A stretch of DNA of 64,000 nt from CAVTZP01 sp963739245. GTDB lineage: Bacteria; Chloroflexota; Dehalococcoidia; Dehalococcoidales; BS750m-G39. Within the stretch, counting starts at the first letter, position 1. The number at the start of each line of letters is the position of its first letter. The translations under genes and the position numbers were made by a program. The DNA is taken from positions 62,001 to 126,000 of the forward strand of contig CAVTZP010000005.1 of assembly GCA_963739245.1 (NCBI GenBank). The letters are read 5' to 3'. Under the pieces are notes generated by a model. The model was not told the DNA's origin. It saw nothing but the letters and a program-made list of their open reading frames with translations, and did no database searches. Below are positions 9,735-17,972 of this stretch, in pieces.

Positions 9735-12050
9735 TCATCTGACATACTCAAAAATTTTTACTCCGGGAATGCTAGCGCCACCCGGTTGTGTTACGGTGCT
9801 ATCTGAGCTATAAATTAGCTTATAATGCTCTAACGCTTCTAATGGCACCGGGCTGACGAACGGATCATTGCTAACTATCCTATAACTACCAGATTCCTGA
9901 CTTGAGACATAAGCTTCAGCCTCTTCGTAGCTGGGGAAGGATTTTACGTCGATAATCTCCTTATAGGTCACGCCTTCTCGACTTACCTTTTCCTGATAGG
10001 AAATCACCGTGGAGCTTTGGGGGGTTACCTGCCTGCCATCAAAGTTATATAGCCTGATAACTAGCGAACGGTAATATTCAGGATGGAACAGCATTAGCGG
10101 CTTAAGCTTACCATCTTGTGGCAGGTAGTAGACATCGTAGAACTTTTCTCGGCTGCTGCCGCTTGACGTTGCCACCGCGTCAAACTTGCCTGTCACGGCG
10201 ATGGCATAGTCAACAATTACATACCTTGAACCTGCCCATTTATCCATTAACTCGTTAGCTGAGGCTTCATCCTGAGCAGTAAAAATGCTAGCCTCTCCCA
10301 TATGGCCAGTACCAGGGTTAGAAGTGGGTATACGATGCCCGATTCGGGTTATCCAGTAGCCATAGTCCCACCAGGCAGTTACGCCATAAGCCGATTCAGG
10401 ATAGTTATATGCTTTCCCCGGTGGGGGTGGTTCATAAAGCTGATAATAGAAATCAGGGTTGCCAAAGGGCTCCGGGGTGTTGTCTCTCATCCAGGAAAGC
10501 GACTCACACCAGGCATCACTGGGGGCGAATGGTGTCTGGCTGGCGGTAGCTACCGCCGGGCCGATATTGGGGAAGAAGCTGAGGAAGAAGACAACTATTA
10601 CCCCGAAAGCCATATAAAAATGTCTGGCGGTGGTACCTTTTTTCACCTTGGCTTTCTCACTCTTCATTATCCTTGGTGTTTCCACAGGTCGGCTGCCACT
10701 TCTCTTGAAGCCAGCGAATCGAAGGATTAACCACGACAGGTAACCGGTGAGCAAAGCCACATTGACGACAAAGTAATAGGCGAAACGGCGCATGGATAGG
10801 GTGGCTGCCAGCATTACCAGGCTCCAGACAACAAACAATGTCTTGTCAGCCTCGCCTCGCTTGACAATGAAGTAAATGAGTATACCCAGGGATATTAAAC
10901 TGAGGAAAAAGCCGGTGGTAAAATTTCCCCAGGCAAGCGAGAGGGTGAAGTTGCCACCAGGGAAGAGGAGAGGCTGCATCTCAAGGACAGTTGTTTTTAT
11001 GGGCCAGGTAAAGATGCCTAGACTCTGCCCCACCATTGTTTTAAGAAGAGCAGGGGTCAATAATATAAAAAATTGCCAAGCTGGCTAGACCAAGCCCGAG
11101 GAGAGCAACCGGGTAAAAGATTGGCTTTATGCCACGGCCAGCTATGAGACGGGAAAGCCCAGCTAAAGCTATGGGGATAAAGATGGCAACAAGCAGAGAG
11201 GCTAAAGACAGCTTGTCTGGAGATGTGGGCAAAAACATCAGCAAGGTGATGGCGAAGGTAATAGTGCCAACAAAACAGAGGTAGTCAGTAGACCTGCCTC
11301 TTAAGTGGTCAATGATGAACTGGATTATGAGATAGACAGAGATGATGAAGACAAAGAGCAGAGCGCCCTGCCAGGTGAGGAAGTAGATTCCCAGGAAGAG
11401 CCCGGCAAGCAGGCTATAAATAAGGGGTTTAGTAATTATTGCCCAGTTTCGGTGCTTTATATGGTTGAAAGATAGCCGCCTTTGCCTAGCAGTCTTCACC
11501 GCTAGAATCAGAAACAGCATGGCTACAGTGGTGAATAGGGTCTCAGCAACATGGTGGTCGGTGAAGCCGAGTATTGACCGGCCTAAAAATTCACCGGGCA
11601 ACAGGGCTACTAAGCCAGCCGAGATAACACCAGCCCAGCGGTTAAATAGCTCTTTGCCGATAAAATAGACCGGGATAACGGTTAGGGCACCTAAGACGGC
11701 TGGGAAATAGACACCGACGACATCAATGGTATGCTGAGTTGGCGAGCCTAAACCGATGAGCCAGATAATGCCAGCGAGGAGATAGTCAAAGAAATGGCCA
11801 TGGTTGCCTACCCAGCTGACCGCCAGGGATAAGAGAAGTAGGGGTCAAAGGAATTAAGGTGAGGGAAGTTATGGACGAGATTATCGACGATGCGCATGTG
11901 ATACCAGGCATCAACCCCGGTAAACTTTATCCAGTCGCCGCTAAAGACCTGGTCGTAGGGGAGGACAATTCGGAGATAGAGGGCAACACCGAAGAATAGA
12001 GCTACTATTATGCCTGCAACAAGCTTCGGCTGAAACTTACTTTGACCCAT
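9735..12050 (-). pseudogene. STT3/AglB-type oligosaccharyltransferase, two compensating frameshifts
   Basis: Three fragments make one gene. 11808-12050 has the N-terminus with GVDAWYHMRIV (first DxD-like motif). 11041-11601 has GFTDHHVAE (second acidic motif). 9735-11060 has AWWDYGYW, the hallmark WWDYG catalytic/sequon-binding motif. Adding a base near 11821 restores YPWR-VSWVGNHGHFFDYL, and removing one C from the run at 11053-11056 restores FYIIDPALLKTMVGQS. Outer fragments share a frame, the middle one does not. Restored length is about 770 residues, normal for STT3. It transfers lipid-linked glycan to Asn of exported proteins. Both indels could be assembly errors; otherwise the gene is inactive. 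Confidence 0.85.
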
Positions 12051-12092
12051 TTGTTGACCTCAAAGTAAATTATATCACAACCTTAGCACCGG

Positions 12093-12275
12093 CTAATCAT
12101 GCTGGTTCGGCGGTAATAGATTGGGAATGGAATCAATAATGGGGTAGCGCTCATCACACCTGTGACAATACAGGGAGCCGGTGACTATTTCCTTCCCGTT
12201 CTTCTCCCCCACATTTAGTTCCAGTTCTCCCTTACACACTGGACACACCAGAATATCCATGAGCTCTTTTTTCAC
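12093..12275 (-). CDS. Trm112-family Zn-ribbon protein
   Basis: Small protein with LVCPVCKGELEL ... GSLYCHRCDERYPIIDSIPNLLP, the two CxxC knuckles and PI-D-IP-LLP ending of the Trm112p/UPF0434 family. In eukaryotes and archaea Trm112 activates methyltransferases; bacterial members are small Zn proteins of unclear role. The frame opens at 12302 but the AGGAGGT site lies inside that extension, so GTG at 12275 (or ATG at 12260) is the more likely start. It is 43 nt upstream of the oligosaccharyltransferase and co-directional. Confidence 0.8.
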   Translation of the reverse strand: MKKELMDILVCPVCKGELELNVGEKNGKEIVTGSLYCHRCDERYPIIDSIPNLLPPNQHD

Positions 12276-12302
12276 AAAGTCAATTATACTACCTCCTTCC
12301 AA

Positions 12303-12602
12303 GCCTTTTCAAGCCGAGTTTGTTAGTGGTGAACCTATCTTTCCCCTCGCATTCTTTGTGGTTCAAGGTAATAGTCTAACCATGCCTTAAGAATTCGCTT
12401 CCGACTTTGTATTACACAAATACCTGTCCTGTAATGTATGGTAAGAATTAACAATCGCTTGTTTTGTTACCTCAGAGGTAAAAAATATGGCCGGGGAATT
12501 AACCTCGGCCATATATTCAGTTCAAGGGTTCCTAGAATTGGAACAGTGCCGGCTGCTCAGCCTTTCTCAATTTTAGGTTTATTCAATTGTCAGTTCCTTT
12601 CT
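12303..12602. other. Intergenic between Trm112 gene and phage-derived block
   Basis: About 300 nt with no gene. It holds the terminator at 12479-12513 for the leftward phage-type genes; otherwise nothing was recognised. It is the left boundary of the phage-derived region. I looked for a tRNA or direct repeat that could mark an attachment site and saw none. Confidence 0.5.
12479..12513 (-). terminator. Rho-independent terminator
   Basis: On the minus strand the stem TATGGCCG / CGGCCATA, extended by GAGG/CC pairing around AATT, is followed by a run of T (ATATTTTTTA). It lies about 90 nt after the stop of the 115-residue gene at 12603. Confidence 0.8.
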
Positions 12603-12950
12603 TTATTCTAGGCTCTCTGTTGAAAATCCTAACTTTCTCTCCAGTTTCGCTTCACCCAATTTACGGCTTACCAGTTCCAGTGCTGACAGGACCGCCGCAC
12701 ATATAGCCAGACGGAGAGCACCCTCCACCCCTGGGGGCAATTGAGGTTCAAAACCCACAACTACCATATTCGCTGCCCGGGCAACTGCCTCAGCTAGGTG
12801 ATAATTATACGAAATAAGCTCCGGACATAGTTTGTGCCATCCTTCCTCAAAATCTTCCACACCGCTTCCTCGCTCTATCAGTGTCGGTACTAGCACATCC
12901 CTGGCGTACTCAATATCCTCTTGGTTTATAACGGGTAAGTTCTCCAGCAT
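12603..12950 (-). CDS. Hypothetical protein, phage block
   Basis: 115-residue soluble, mostly helical, acidic protein; I do not recognise a family. The centre has HLAEAVARAANMVVVGFEPQLPPGVEGALRL. The start at ATG 12950 is well supported by AAAGGAGG 6 nt upstream. It is the last gene of a leftward set of short genes (13722-13874, 13515-13670, 13009-13305) that share an upstream leader motif and precede the clamp and sigma-like genes' direction of transcription. Probably an accessory gene of the element. Confidence 0.6.
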   Translation of the reverse strand: MLENLPVINQEDIEYARDVLVPTLIERGSGVEDFEEGWHKLCPELISYNYHLAEAVARAANMVVVGFEPQLPPGVEGALRLAICAAVLSALELVSRKLGEAKLERKLGFSTESLE

Positions 12951-12975
12951 TGTTGCCTCCTTTCTTCCAGATTTT

Positions 12976-12990
12976 GGGCGCAGTTACCCC
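12976..12990 (-). promoter_or_regulatory. Leader motif copy 1 (GGGGTAACTGCGCCC)
   Basis: First of three near-identical motifs (consensus GGGTAACTRYGCCC) found 18-26 nt upstream of start codons in this block. Here it precedes the 115-residue gene. It is a partial dyad (GGGnA...TnCCC) and could be an operator or RNA hairpin. Confidence 0.45.
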
Positions 12991-13008
12991 TTCAATTCCC
13001 GGTAGGTT

Positions 13009-13305
13009 TTAGATTAGTGATTGCTGGCTGCCATACTCCAAAGCCTTGCGTTCCTCCTCCAGGGCATCTTTTGGTATGTGGTCACGGATGCGCTCAATGT
13101 AGCCCTTCATATAGGTGTTGAAGTTATCAACCTTGAAGGTCATAGTGGCAGTAGGCTGGTCAATATACCCTGGTAGGTTGGGTATCCGCCTCAGCTCCTC
13201 CGCCTTTTCCCGTATTCGCCACAGGGTCGGCCTAATGGAGTTCATAAGCTCCTCAACCTCATCCACATTCTGGCTAACTCTGAGTGTGCTCCATCTGATA
13301 GGCAT
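13009..13305 (-). CDS. Hypothetical protein, phage block
   Basis: 98-residue soluble protein, family not recognised. It contains STLRVSQNVDEVEELMNSI and a Pro-rich middle RRIPNLPGYIDQPT. The frame opens at 13329, but GGAGG 8 nt before ATG 13305 marks the second Met as the start; the earlier ATG lies in the leader motif. The next gene starts 59 nt after its stop, so the pair is probably co-transcribed. Confidence 0.55.
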   Translation of the reverse strand: MPIRWSTLRVSQNVDEVEELMNSIRPTLWRIREKAEELRRIPNLPGYIDQPTATMTFKVDNFNTYMKGYIERIRDHIPKDALEEERKALEYGSQQSLI

Positions 13306-13323
13306 AGGTTTAACCTCCTTTCT

Positions 13324-13337
13324 GGGCATAGTTACCC
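13324..13337 (-). promoter_or_regulatory. Leader motif copy 2 (GGGTAACTATGCCC)
   Basis: Identical to copy 3. It contains an ATG in frame with the downstream gene; the true ribosome site follows it, so the motif is probably 5' leader rather than coding. Confidence 0.45.
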
Positions 13338-13426
13338 TTTCAAATAGATAACATCCTCCCTGGTCAAGAGAAAAACTACCTCCCTAGCTCTAATCACTTA
13401 ATCACCTCCCTTCTGGCTGAGTTTGG

Positions 13427-13466
13427 CAAAAAGAGGGGGCCGGTAGTTCTAGGCTTCCCGACCCCC
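13427..13466 (-). terminator. Rho-independent terminator
   Basis: On the minus strand GGGGGTCGG pairs with CCGGCCCCC around a 14-nt loop, followed by TCTTTTTG. It sits downstream of the 51-residue Zn-ribbon gene. A second hairpin (GAGGGGC-TTCC-GCCCCTC, 13480-13497) lies between them. Confidence 0.7.
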
Positions 13467-13514
13467 TGCCTTTGTGAGAGGGGCGGAAGCCCCTCTTTCG
13501 AGCTATTCAGTTGT

Positions 13515-13670
13515 CTACTCGTTCCAGATGGCTACAGTTCTGATTTCAAACTCTAGCCCACAGGACTGACACTTTGCTCGGCTTGGAGCTTCTTCGTAAT
13601 CTACATCATCGCTGTCGCACTTGGGGCAGGTCATAATGTCGCCTTCGGCATACTCTTTGCGCTTTTCCAC
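13515..13670 (-). CDS. Small Zn-ribbon protein (51 aa)
   Basis: Short gene with two CxxC knuckles: MTCPKCDSDDVDYEE near residues 13-27 and AKCQSCGLEFEIRT near residues 32-45. It ends AIWNE. The start is GTG 13670 with AAAGGAGGTGATACCG upstream. A five-codon mini-frame (ATG at 13693: M-P-E-R-R-stop) covers the leader motif and the Shine-Dalgarno. Zn ribbons of this size are common in phages as transcription accessory proteins; no specific role can be claimed. Confidence 0.65.
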   Translation of the reverse strand: MEKRKEYAEGDIMTCPKCDSDDVDYEEAPSRAKCQSCGLEFEIRTVAIWNE

Positions 13671-13687
13671 CGGTATCACCTCCTTTC

Positions 13688-13701
13688 GGGCATAGTTACC
13701 C
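13688..13701 (-). promoter_or_regulatory. Leader motif copy 3 (GGGTAACTATGCCC)
   Basis: Third copy, 18 nt before GTG 13670. Its ATG opens a five-codon frame that ends inside the ribosome-binding site of the Zn-ribbon gene, an arrangement that could couple or attenuate translation. Confidence 0.45.
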
Positions 13702-13721
13702 TTTCGTTATTGCCTCTCTTT

Positions 13722-13874
13722 TCAGCTATTCAGTTTGTCCCTTTTTATTCTTTCGGCTCTGGCTATGGACAGGTAATCAGGACACCTGGTTGAGCAGTGG
13801 CTATGTCCCTTGAGGCAGTCTTGACAAAGCCAGTAGCACTTGCGCCTGTTGGGAAGGCGGTAAACTATGTCCAT
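13722..13874 (-). CDS. Small Cys-rich protein (50 aa)
   Basis: Starts at ATG 13874 after AAGGGGG. Sequence features are CYWLCQDCLKGHSHCSTRCPDY (Cys/His cluster, residues 13-33), probably one metal site, then a basic helix ARAERIKRDK. Function is not recognised. It is preceded by the terminator of the clamp gene, so it probably has its own promoter. Confidence 0.5.
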   Translation of the reverse strand: MDIVYRLPNRRKCYWLCQDCLKGHSHCSTRCPDYLSIARAERIKRDKLNS

Positions 13875-13943
13875 ATTCCCCCTTTCCAGCCACAAAAAGG
13901 GGGGTATCACTCCCACGCTTGGGGAGCAATACCCCCTGAAAAA

Positions 13944-13971
13944 AGCAAAAAAGCGGGATACTCTCCCGCTT
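13944..13971 (-). terminator. Rho-independent terminator of clamp gene
   Basis: Perfect 8-bp stem AAGCGGGA / TCCCGCTT on the minus strand, followed by TTTTTTGCTTTTTTC. It lies 35 nt after the restored stop of the clamp gene. Confidence 0.85.
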
Positions 13972-14005
13972 CTTTGCGTGGCGTTCTGTTTGGGCTATAA
14001 GCGTT

Positions 14006-15201
14006 TTAGGCTGTTACTGGCTCTTTAGCTCGGCTACGCTTGCCAGCCTTTGGCTCGGCTCTGGCTCGGCTGGTGCTGGCTCGGCTTACTGGCTTGGCTT
14101 TAGCCTTTGCCTTCTGCTTCGGCTTGCTTTGACTTGTCGGTTAGCATTGGCATAACTACCAGCTGATAACCGTCGAGTGCTAAATAGCATCGGGCTTAGG
14201 CATTGGCGAGGCTAAAGTCCACCATACCCCCGCAAGCCTTTAGCGCATTGGCAAGGTATTTACCGTCTATCCTCACAAAGCCTTGACCATCGGTGTCGGC
14301 TGGTAGCTCGGCTTGACCAGTGCTATCAGGATTAGCCATTACTATCTTGCCATCACCAATCGTCAAGTCTATCGGATAGTTTTTAGGATTGTCCGATAGT
14401 GCTTTCAGGGAATTGACGGCTTTGATTGCCTCTATCGTGTCAAAGTGGGCTAGGGTGTTAAACTCGGTAGGGATTAGCTTTTGCCATTCAGGAAAGTTAC
14501 CGCCATAGCTAGCCCACTTATAGTGGATTAGCTCGGTGTCCAGTATCAGGCTTGAGGGCTTGGAAACATCCTCACCCTCAAAGCTAACCCTTGCCCGCTT
14601 GGCACGCCTTAAGGCATTGGCTATGCCTCTTAACTCATCACGATTGACTAGGGCTTGCCCTTCACCATCACAGTCAAGGCTAACTACCGCTAGCCTAAAG
14701 CCATCGGCACTAACTAGAGTGAGCTTGCCCTCTTTCGCTATAAAGTTGACGCAGGATAAAACTGGTCTATCGTCACCCCAAGCGGTAAAGGGTAGCACTC
14801 TATTTAGTGCTTCGGCTAGCTCTAGGCTTCCGATATTAGGCGTGACAGCGTTATTAGGGCTAACCCTAACCTCACAGAGGGTAAGAGGCGTTATCCGCTT
14901 GCCTTCCGTCTTAATCCAAGCCATAGTCCTCAAGGTAGCTGGTATTAGCTCCGCAGATTACCTTAAGCCTTTTGTGTCCGTTAGCCTGCGTCTCGCTAGC
15001 ACTACCGTTGGCAGGCACTACCTTGACAATGTTTGAGCCTGCCAAAGCCTTAAGGTAACCGAGTAAGCCTTTGCGCCCAATGGTAAAGTCCATCAGCATT
15101 ACCCTTTCGGCTAATGCTCTGGACAGGGCATTTACCAGCATAGCCTTATGAGCGACAAAGCCATCGCCTGAACGCTTGCCCACGATATTAAGTTGTTCCA
15201 T
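14006..15201 (-). pseudogene. Phage DnaN-like sliding clamp, several indels
   Basis: 14911-15201 (domain 1) and 14196-14933 (domains 2-3) are parts of one beta-clamp homologue. LNRVLPFTAWGDDRPVLSC and LVSADGFRLAVVSLD match domain 2, and NFPEWQKLIP follows. Removing a G at 14916 joins them. Adding a base near 14196 and removing one at 14175 restores the clamp C-terminus ANAYSPMLFSTDGYQLVVMPM. One more correction near 14120 opens a basic Ala/Lys/Arg-rich tail ending at 14006. Restored length is about 390 residues. ATG 15201 has AGGGGGG upstream. It is probably a phage processivity clamp; only indels, no missense decay, separate the fragments. Confidence 0.75.
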
Positions 15202-15341
15202 AAACACCCCCCTTTTGGCTATCCGATAGTGGGCAAGGCTATCGGCTTTGCCTAGTAGTCAGCTACCGTCTAGCTGCCACCCGCTAGCCTAAACGGTGCT
15301 GCCACTATATATATGGGGAATTGAGGCTAAAATCTCTACAC

Positions 15342-16078
15342 TCAGATTAGCGTTTTTTGCTCTCTTTTACGGTATCGCCACAGGTATTGTCTATCTGTAG
15401 TGGTTAGCGGTTTGCCCACTTGTTATCTTATGGGCTATCTCTATTAGTCTTTGTGGGCAACCTGTCAAAAAGGTCTTGCTGTCTAGCCAAGCGTCAAGGT
15501 CAATTGCTTGGTCATCGGCTATCAGCTCTCCGAGTTCGGTTAGGTTACCGTCATTATCGGTAATAGGCTTGTCTAGGCTCTCCAACTTGATAGCCTTTGG
15601 GCACTCGGAATAGAGGTAAGTCCTTTCCGGCACTTGCGCCTTTGCGCCTTGCTACAGCTACCGCACTCCAGTCCGTTAGTGAGCTTGTATTGAGTGCGCC
15701 AATAGTGGGCTAACGGTAACGCTGGCTACCCGATACATAGCTATCTCGGTAATGGGCTTGTGTCCGTTATTCCTAGCTGCATCGGCAAGGGTGATGATTA
15801 TATCGTGTAGTAAGTCCTCTCTATCCTGTGCCCTTGCCCTGTTGGCGTATTTGTCGGCTACCTTATAGTAGGTTAGCCATTCGCCGTCTAGCTGTGCATA
15901 GCCATTCCCGTTAGCGTTACTCAACTTGCCTTTCTTATACCTTCGGCTAGACTTGATACTAGGCAAGGCTTTGTCTGTGGGTTTGGCAAACTGCCAATTG
16001 ACCGCACCACTGGCAAACGCCTTGCCCTGTTTCTAGCGTCCAGATTTTACCGCAATGGCTACAATGTCCTGTTAACAC
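15342..16078 (-). pseudogene. Zn-ribbon / sigma-region-2-like protein, four indels
   Basis: Fragments 15391-15633, 15676-15966 and the N-terminal frame from GTG 16078 rebuild one protein of about 245 residues. It has an N-terminal Zn ribbon (HCSHCGKIW ... CQWCGQL), a helical YANRARAQDREDLLHDII ... AMYRVASVTVAHYW segment like sigma-70 region 2, a second Cys cluster (ECGSCSKAQRRKC), and an Arg-rich C-terminus RQYLWRYRKREQ. Indels lie near 15980, 15711, 15622 and 15405. AAGGGGGG precedes the GTG. I recall similar proteins in Dehalococcoidia mobile regions; a sigma or transcription role is inference. It lies 140 nt upstream of the clamp gene, same strand. Confidence 0.6.
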
Positions 16079-16431
16079 GCTTCCCCCCTTCTTTTCTGAT
16101 TAGGGCAAGCGTTAGGTTAGGCTTTGAGCTTTATTCGGTTGTTAAGGTTCAAATTTACAATAACAGCATCTCACAAAAAGGCATTTTGTGAAATCAAAAA
16201 AATTAGCTAAATTATCCTCCTCCCCTGGGGTGGAGCCAGCATGTAAGTAAAACCAAAAAGGCAAGGATAGACGGTCTACAACCTGAGTATAGCCATAGAA
16301 TAGGCCAAGTTTCGGCGTTGCTCGTGAGGTAATTACTTGGGGCTCTGTAGTCAAAAATTAGGGGGCTAAAACAACTTTTCAGAGAAAAGGAAAAAAGGGG
16401 GGAATGGGCACCTGTGAGAGGGCCTTTAACT
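16079..16431. other. Intergenic, doubtful small frame
   Basis: Carries a possible 70-codon leftward frame (16142-16354, TTG start, no ribosome site) whose product resembles nothing I know. Otherwise no structure was recognised. It may hold the promoter for the sigma-like and clamp genes. Confidence 0.35.
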
Positions 16432-16623
16432 CTAGATGTAGGAATGAATCTTGGCGCTACGCTGTTCTCTGGAGTAGTGGTAGAGGGTCATAACGGGATC
16501 GGATATCTCCGGCATGGTTGCTTTCCACCCAGCGTCGGTGAGACGGTAGTATACCCGAGCAGGTGCTGGGGGTAATCGTCCTGGATAGCTGATGGCTCAG
16601 TTTCCCTTTGCCTCAGCAGGCAT
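16432..16623 (-). pseudogene. Small winged-helix-like gene with in-frame TGA
   Basis: From ATG 16623 the frame reads eight codons, meets TGA, then continues for 54 codons with VYYRLTDAGWKATMPE, the beta-wing signature seen in PadR/MarR-like winged helices, ending at TAG 16432-16434. It follows the 97-residue Zn-ribbon gene by 27 nt in the same direction, as a last operon member. The stop may be a nonsense mutation or an indel artefact; the fragment is too short to name a family. Confidence 0.35.
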
Positions 16624-16650
16624 GCGTCTTACCGCCAGTTTACAGGCTAT

Positions 16651-16944
16651 TTAACCCTCCGCGTTGTAGTAGAATGTCCGCACTCGGCATAATGGGCACC
16701 ACGTCGTATGCCCGCCACGACATTGCTTCTGTTCTAGCTGATGGTGGCAGAGCTTACCTCCCAGGCGGAGCCGCTCTAGCAGCTGCGGGTTATCGAAGAA
16801 CGTAATGGCTCCGCAACTCAGGCAATGCCCCATATAGCCTCTTTCCAGCTCGAAAATACGGGCTTTTGCCCCGCACGGGCAATCCAGTGAAAACTCCGTT
16901 GACCTTTTCTTTGTCGACTTCTTTCTTGCCATCTCAATCCTCAT
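16651..16944 (-). CDS. Zn-ribbon hypothetical protein
   Basis: 97 residues with a basic N-terminus (ARKKSTKKR), a first CxC...CxxC site (DCPCGAKARIFELERGYMGHCLSCG) and a second HH...CPLC region near the C-terminus. The start ATG at 16944 overlaps the preceding stop (ATGA), giving translational coupling; ATG 16932 is an alternative. It is the third gene of the 18796-to-16432 operon. Function is unknown; double metal sites suggest nucleic-acid or protein binding. Confidence 0.6.
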   Translation of the reverse strand: MRIEMARKKSTKKRSTEFSLDCPCGAKARIFELERGYMGHCLSCGAITFFDNPQLLERLRLGGKLCHHQLEQKQCRGGHTTWCPLCRVRTFYYNAEG

Positions 16945-17972
16945 GGCAACAGCTTAAGTGCGGTGCCAGATGGCTGAGCCACAGTTGCATAAGCATTCTT
17001 GTCAGCCTCGACAAGGACAAGGCCACACCAGGGGCACTTATAGATACTACTCGGTACGTTGCCTGGGCGAAGGACCCAGAATAGAGCGCCGCACCACAGA
17101 CAGTGGTGAAAGGTTAGCTGGTCGCTGGTGCCCAGATACTCGATAAGTGATCGCAGATGCACATAGCGATGGTAAAAGCCTACCAGTTCTCCTTTCTCCG
17201 CTATCTCTGTTTTTAGTTGGGATAAGACCATTTCGTGCTGGGCCCGCTCCTCCCTCAAGCGGGACAGGATGCCATCGAGATTGCGCCGGTTTTCGCCGAG
17301 GGTCTTGATGTCAGTTTCAAGTGCGGCCAGATAGCCGGTAAGTTTCCCATGTTTCTTCAGTGCCTCAGCTAGCCTTTCGCGAGCATTCGTGTAGCCAGCA
17401 AACTCTGCGGCCATACCAAGAGTCAGCTCAAGGCTGAAACCATGTCTTGTCACTTTCGCCTTTACTTGCCCGGCAACGGCGATCTCTGCTTCGGTAACAT
17501 CAGCCTTCCGGCGATATTCGGCCAGCTCTTCATCAATACGCTTCCTTTCCTTGGCTGCCTTGTTCTTGAAAGCTGCGAGCTCCTTTTCCTCCCTTTCCCA
17601 ATCCTGCTTCACCTTGCGCAGTTGTTCTGTGGCATACTCGGTTGCCTTTACTGCTTCTCGATATTTCTCTTCCGTTTCCTTAGCTCGGTTTTGTAGTGTT
17701 TCGAGTTCCAAGCGTTGAGCGGCAACCCTTCGCTCCAGTTTCTCATTCTCTTGCAATAGCTGATTGTGCATCTCTAGAGCTTGGCTCAAAGACACACCCT
17801 TTTCCCTTTCCAGCTTTACGAGGCCATTTACAGCTTCGAGATAACCGGAGTCTGCGAGCCGTGTCTGAAGTTCGACCAGACTTTGAAGCTGCTTTTCGCT
17901 AAATCCGGGGTTGAAGGCTCGGGCTGACCTTATAACCTCTTTTAGTTCTTCCGGTGTGAATTCGTGTGTCAT
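16941..17972 (-). CDS. Coiled-coil protein with C-terminal Zn ribbon
   Basis: 343 residues. The helical N-terminus (FTPEELKEVIRSARAFNPGFSEKQLQSLVEL) is followed by a long coiled coil from about residue 70 to 165 and another from about 210 to 265. A C-terminal Zn ribbon follows (HHCLWCGALF ... YKCPWCGLVLVE, near 295-330). The family is not recognised. It overlaps both neighbours by 4 bp (ATGA), so the operon is tightly coupled. The layout, a helical rod ending in a metal knuckle, is seen in structural or DNA-tethering proteins; nothing more specific is supported. Confidence 0.6.
   Translation of the reverse strand: MTHEFTPEELKEVIRSARAFNPGFSEKQLQSLVELQTRLADSGYLEAVNGLVKLEREKGVSLSQALEMHNQLLQENEKLERRVAAQRLELETLQNRAKETEEKYREAVKATEYATEQLRKVKQDWEREEKELAAFKNKAAKERKRIDEELAEYRRKADVTEAEIAVAGQVKAKVTRHGFSLELTLGMAAEFAGYTNARERLAEALKKHGKLTGYLAALETDIKTLGENRRNLDGILSRLREERAQHEMVLSQLKTEIAEKGELVGFYHRYVHLRSLIEYLGTSDQLTFHHCLWCGALFWVLRPGNVPSSIYKCPWCGLVLVEADKNAYATVAQPSGTALKLLP

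Noticed and set aside
10302..10730. 142-codon rightward frame inside the STT3 gene
   Set aside because: Antisense to the conserved WWDYG region; no independent support.
12303..12602. Attachment site or tRNA at the left edge of the phage block
   Set aside because: I found no tRNA-like cloverleaf and no direct repeat shared with the right edge near 25.7 kb.
13480..13497. Hairpin GAGGGGC-TTCC-GCCCCTC as a further copy of the dispersed repeat
   Set aside because: It lacks the C-rich ends and side hairpins; probably an ordinary terminator stem.
14163..14198. Stop codon TAA inside the clamp gene as possible code change or readthrough
   Set aside because: Two opposite single-base indels at 14196 and 14175 restore a textbook clamp C-terminus, and TAA ends other genes here, so recoding is not needed.
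14536..15036. 166-codon rightward frame opposite the clamp gene
   Set aside because: It mirrors the GC-skewed coding strand, has Ser/Leu-rich low-complexity content and no ribosome site. It is an antisense shadow.
16142..16354. 70-codon leftward frame as phage gene
   Set aside because: TTG start, no Shine-Dalgarno, no recognisable composition; kept only as a doubtful note in the intergenic entry.
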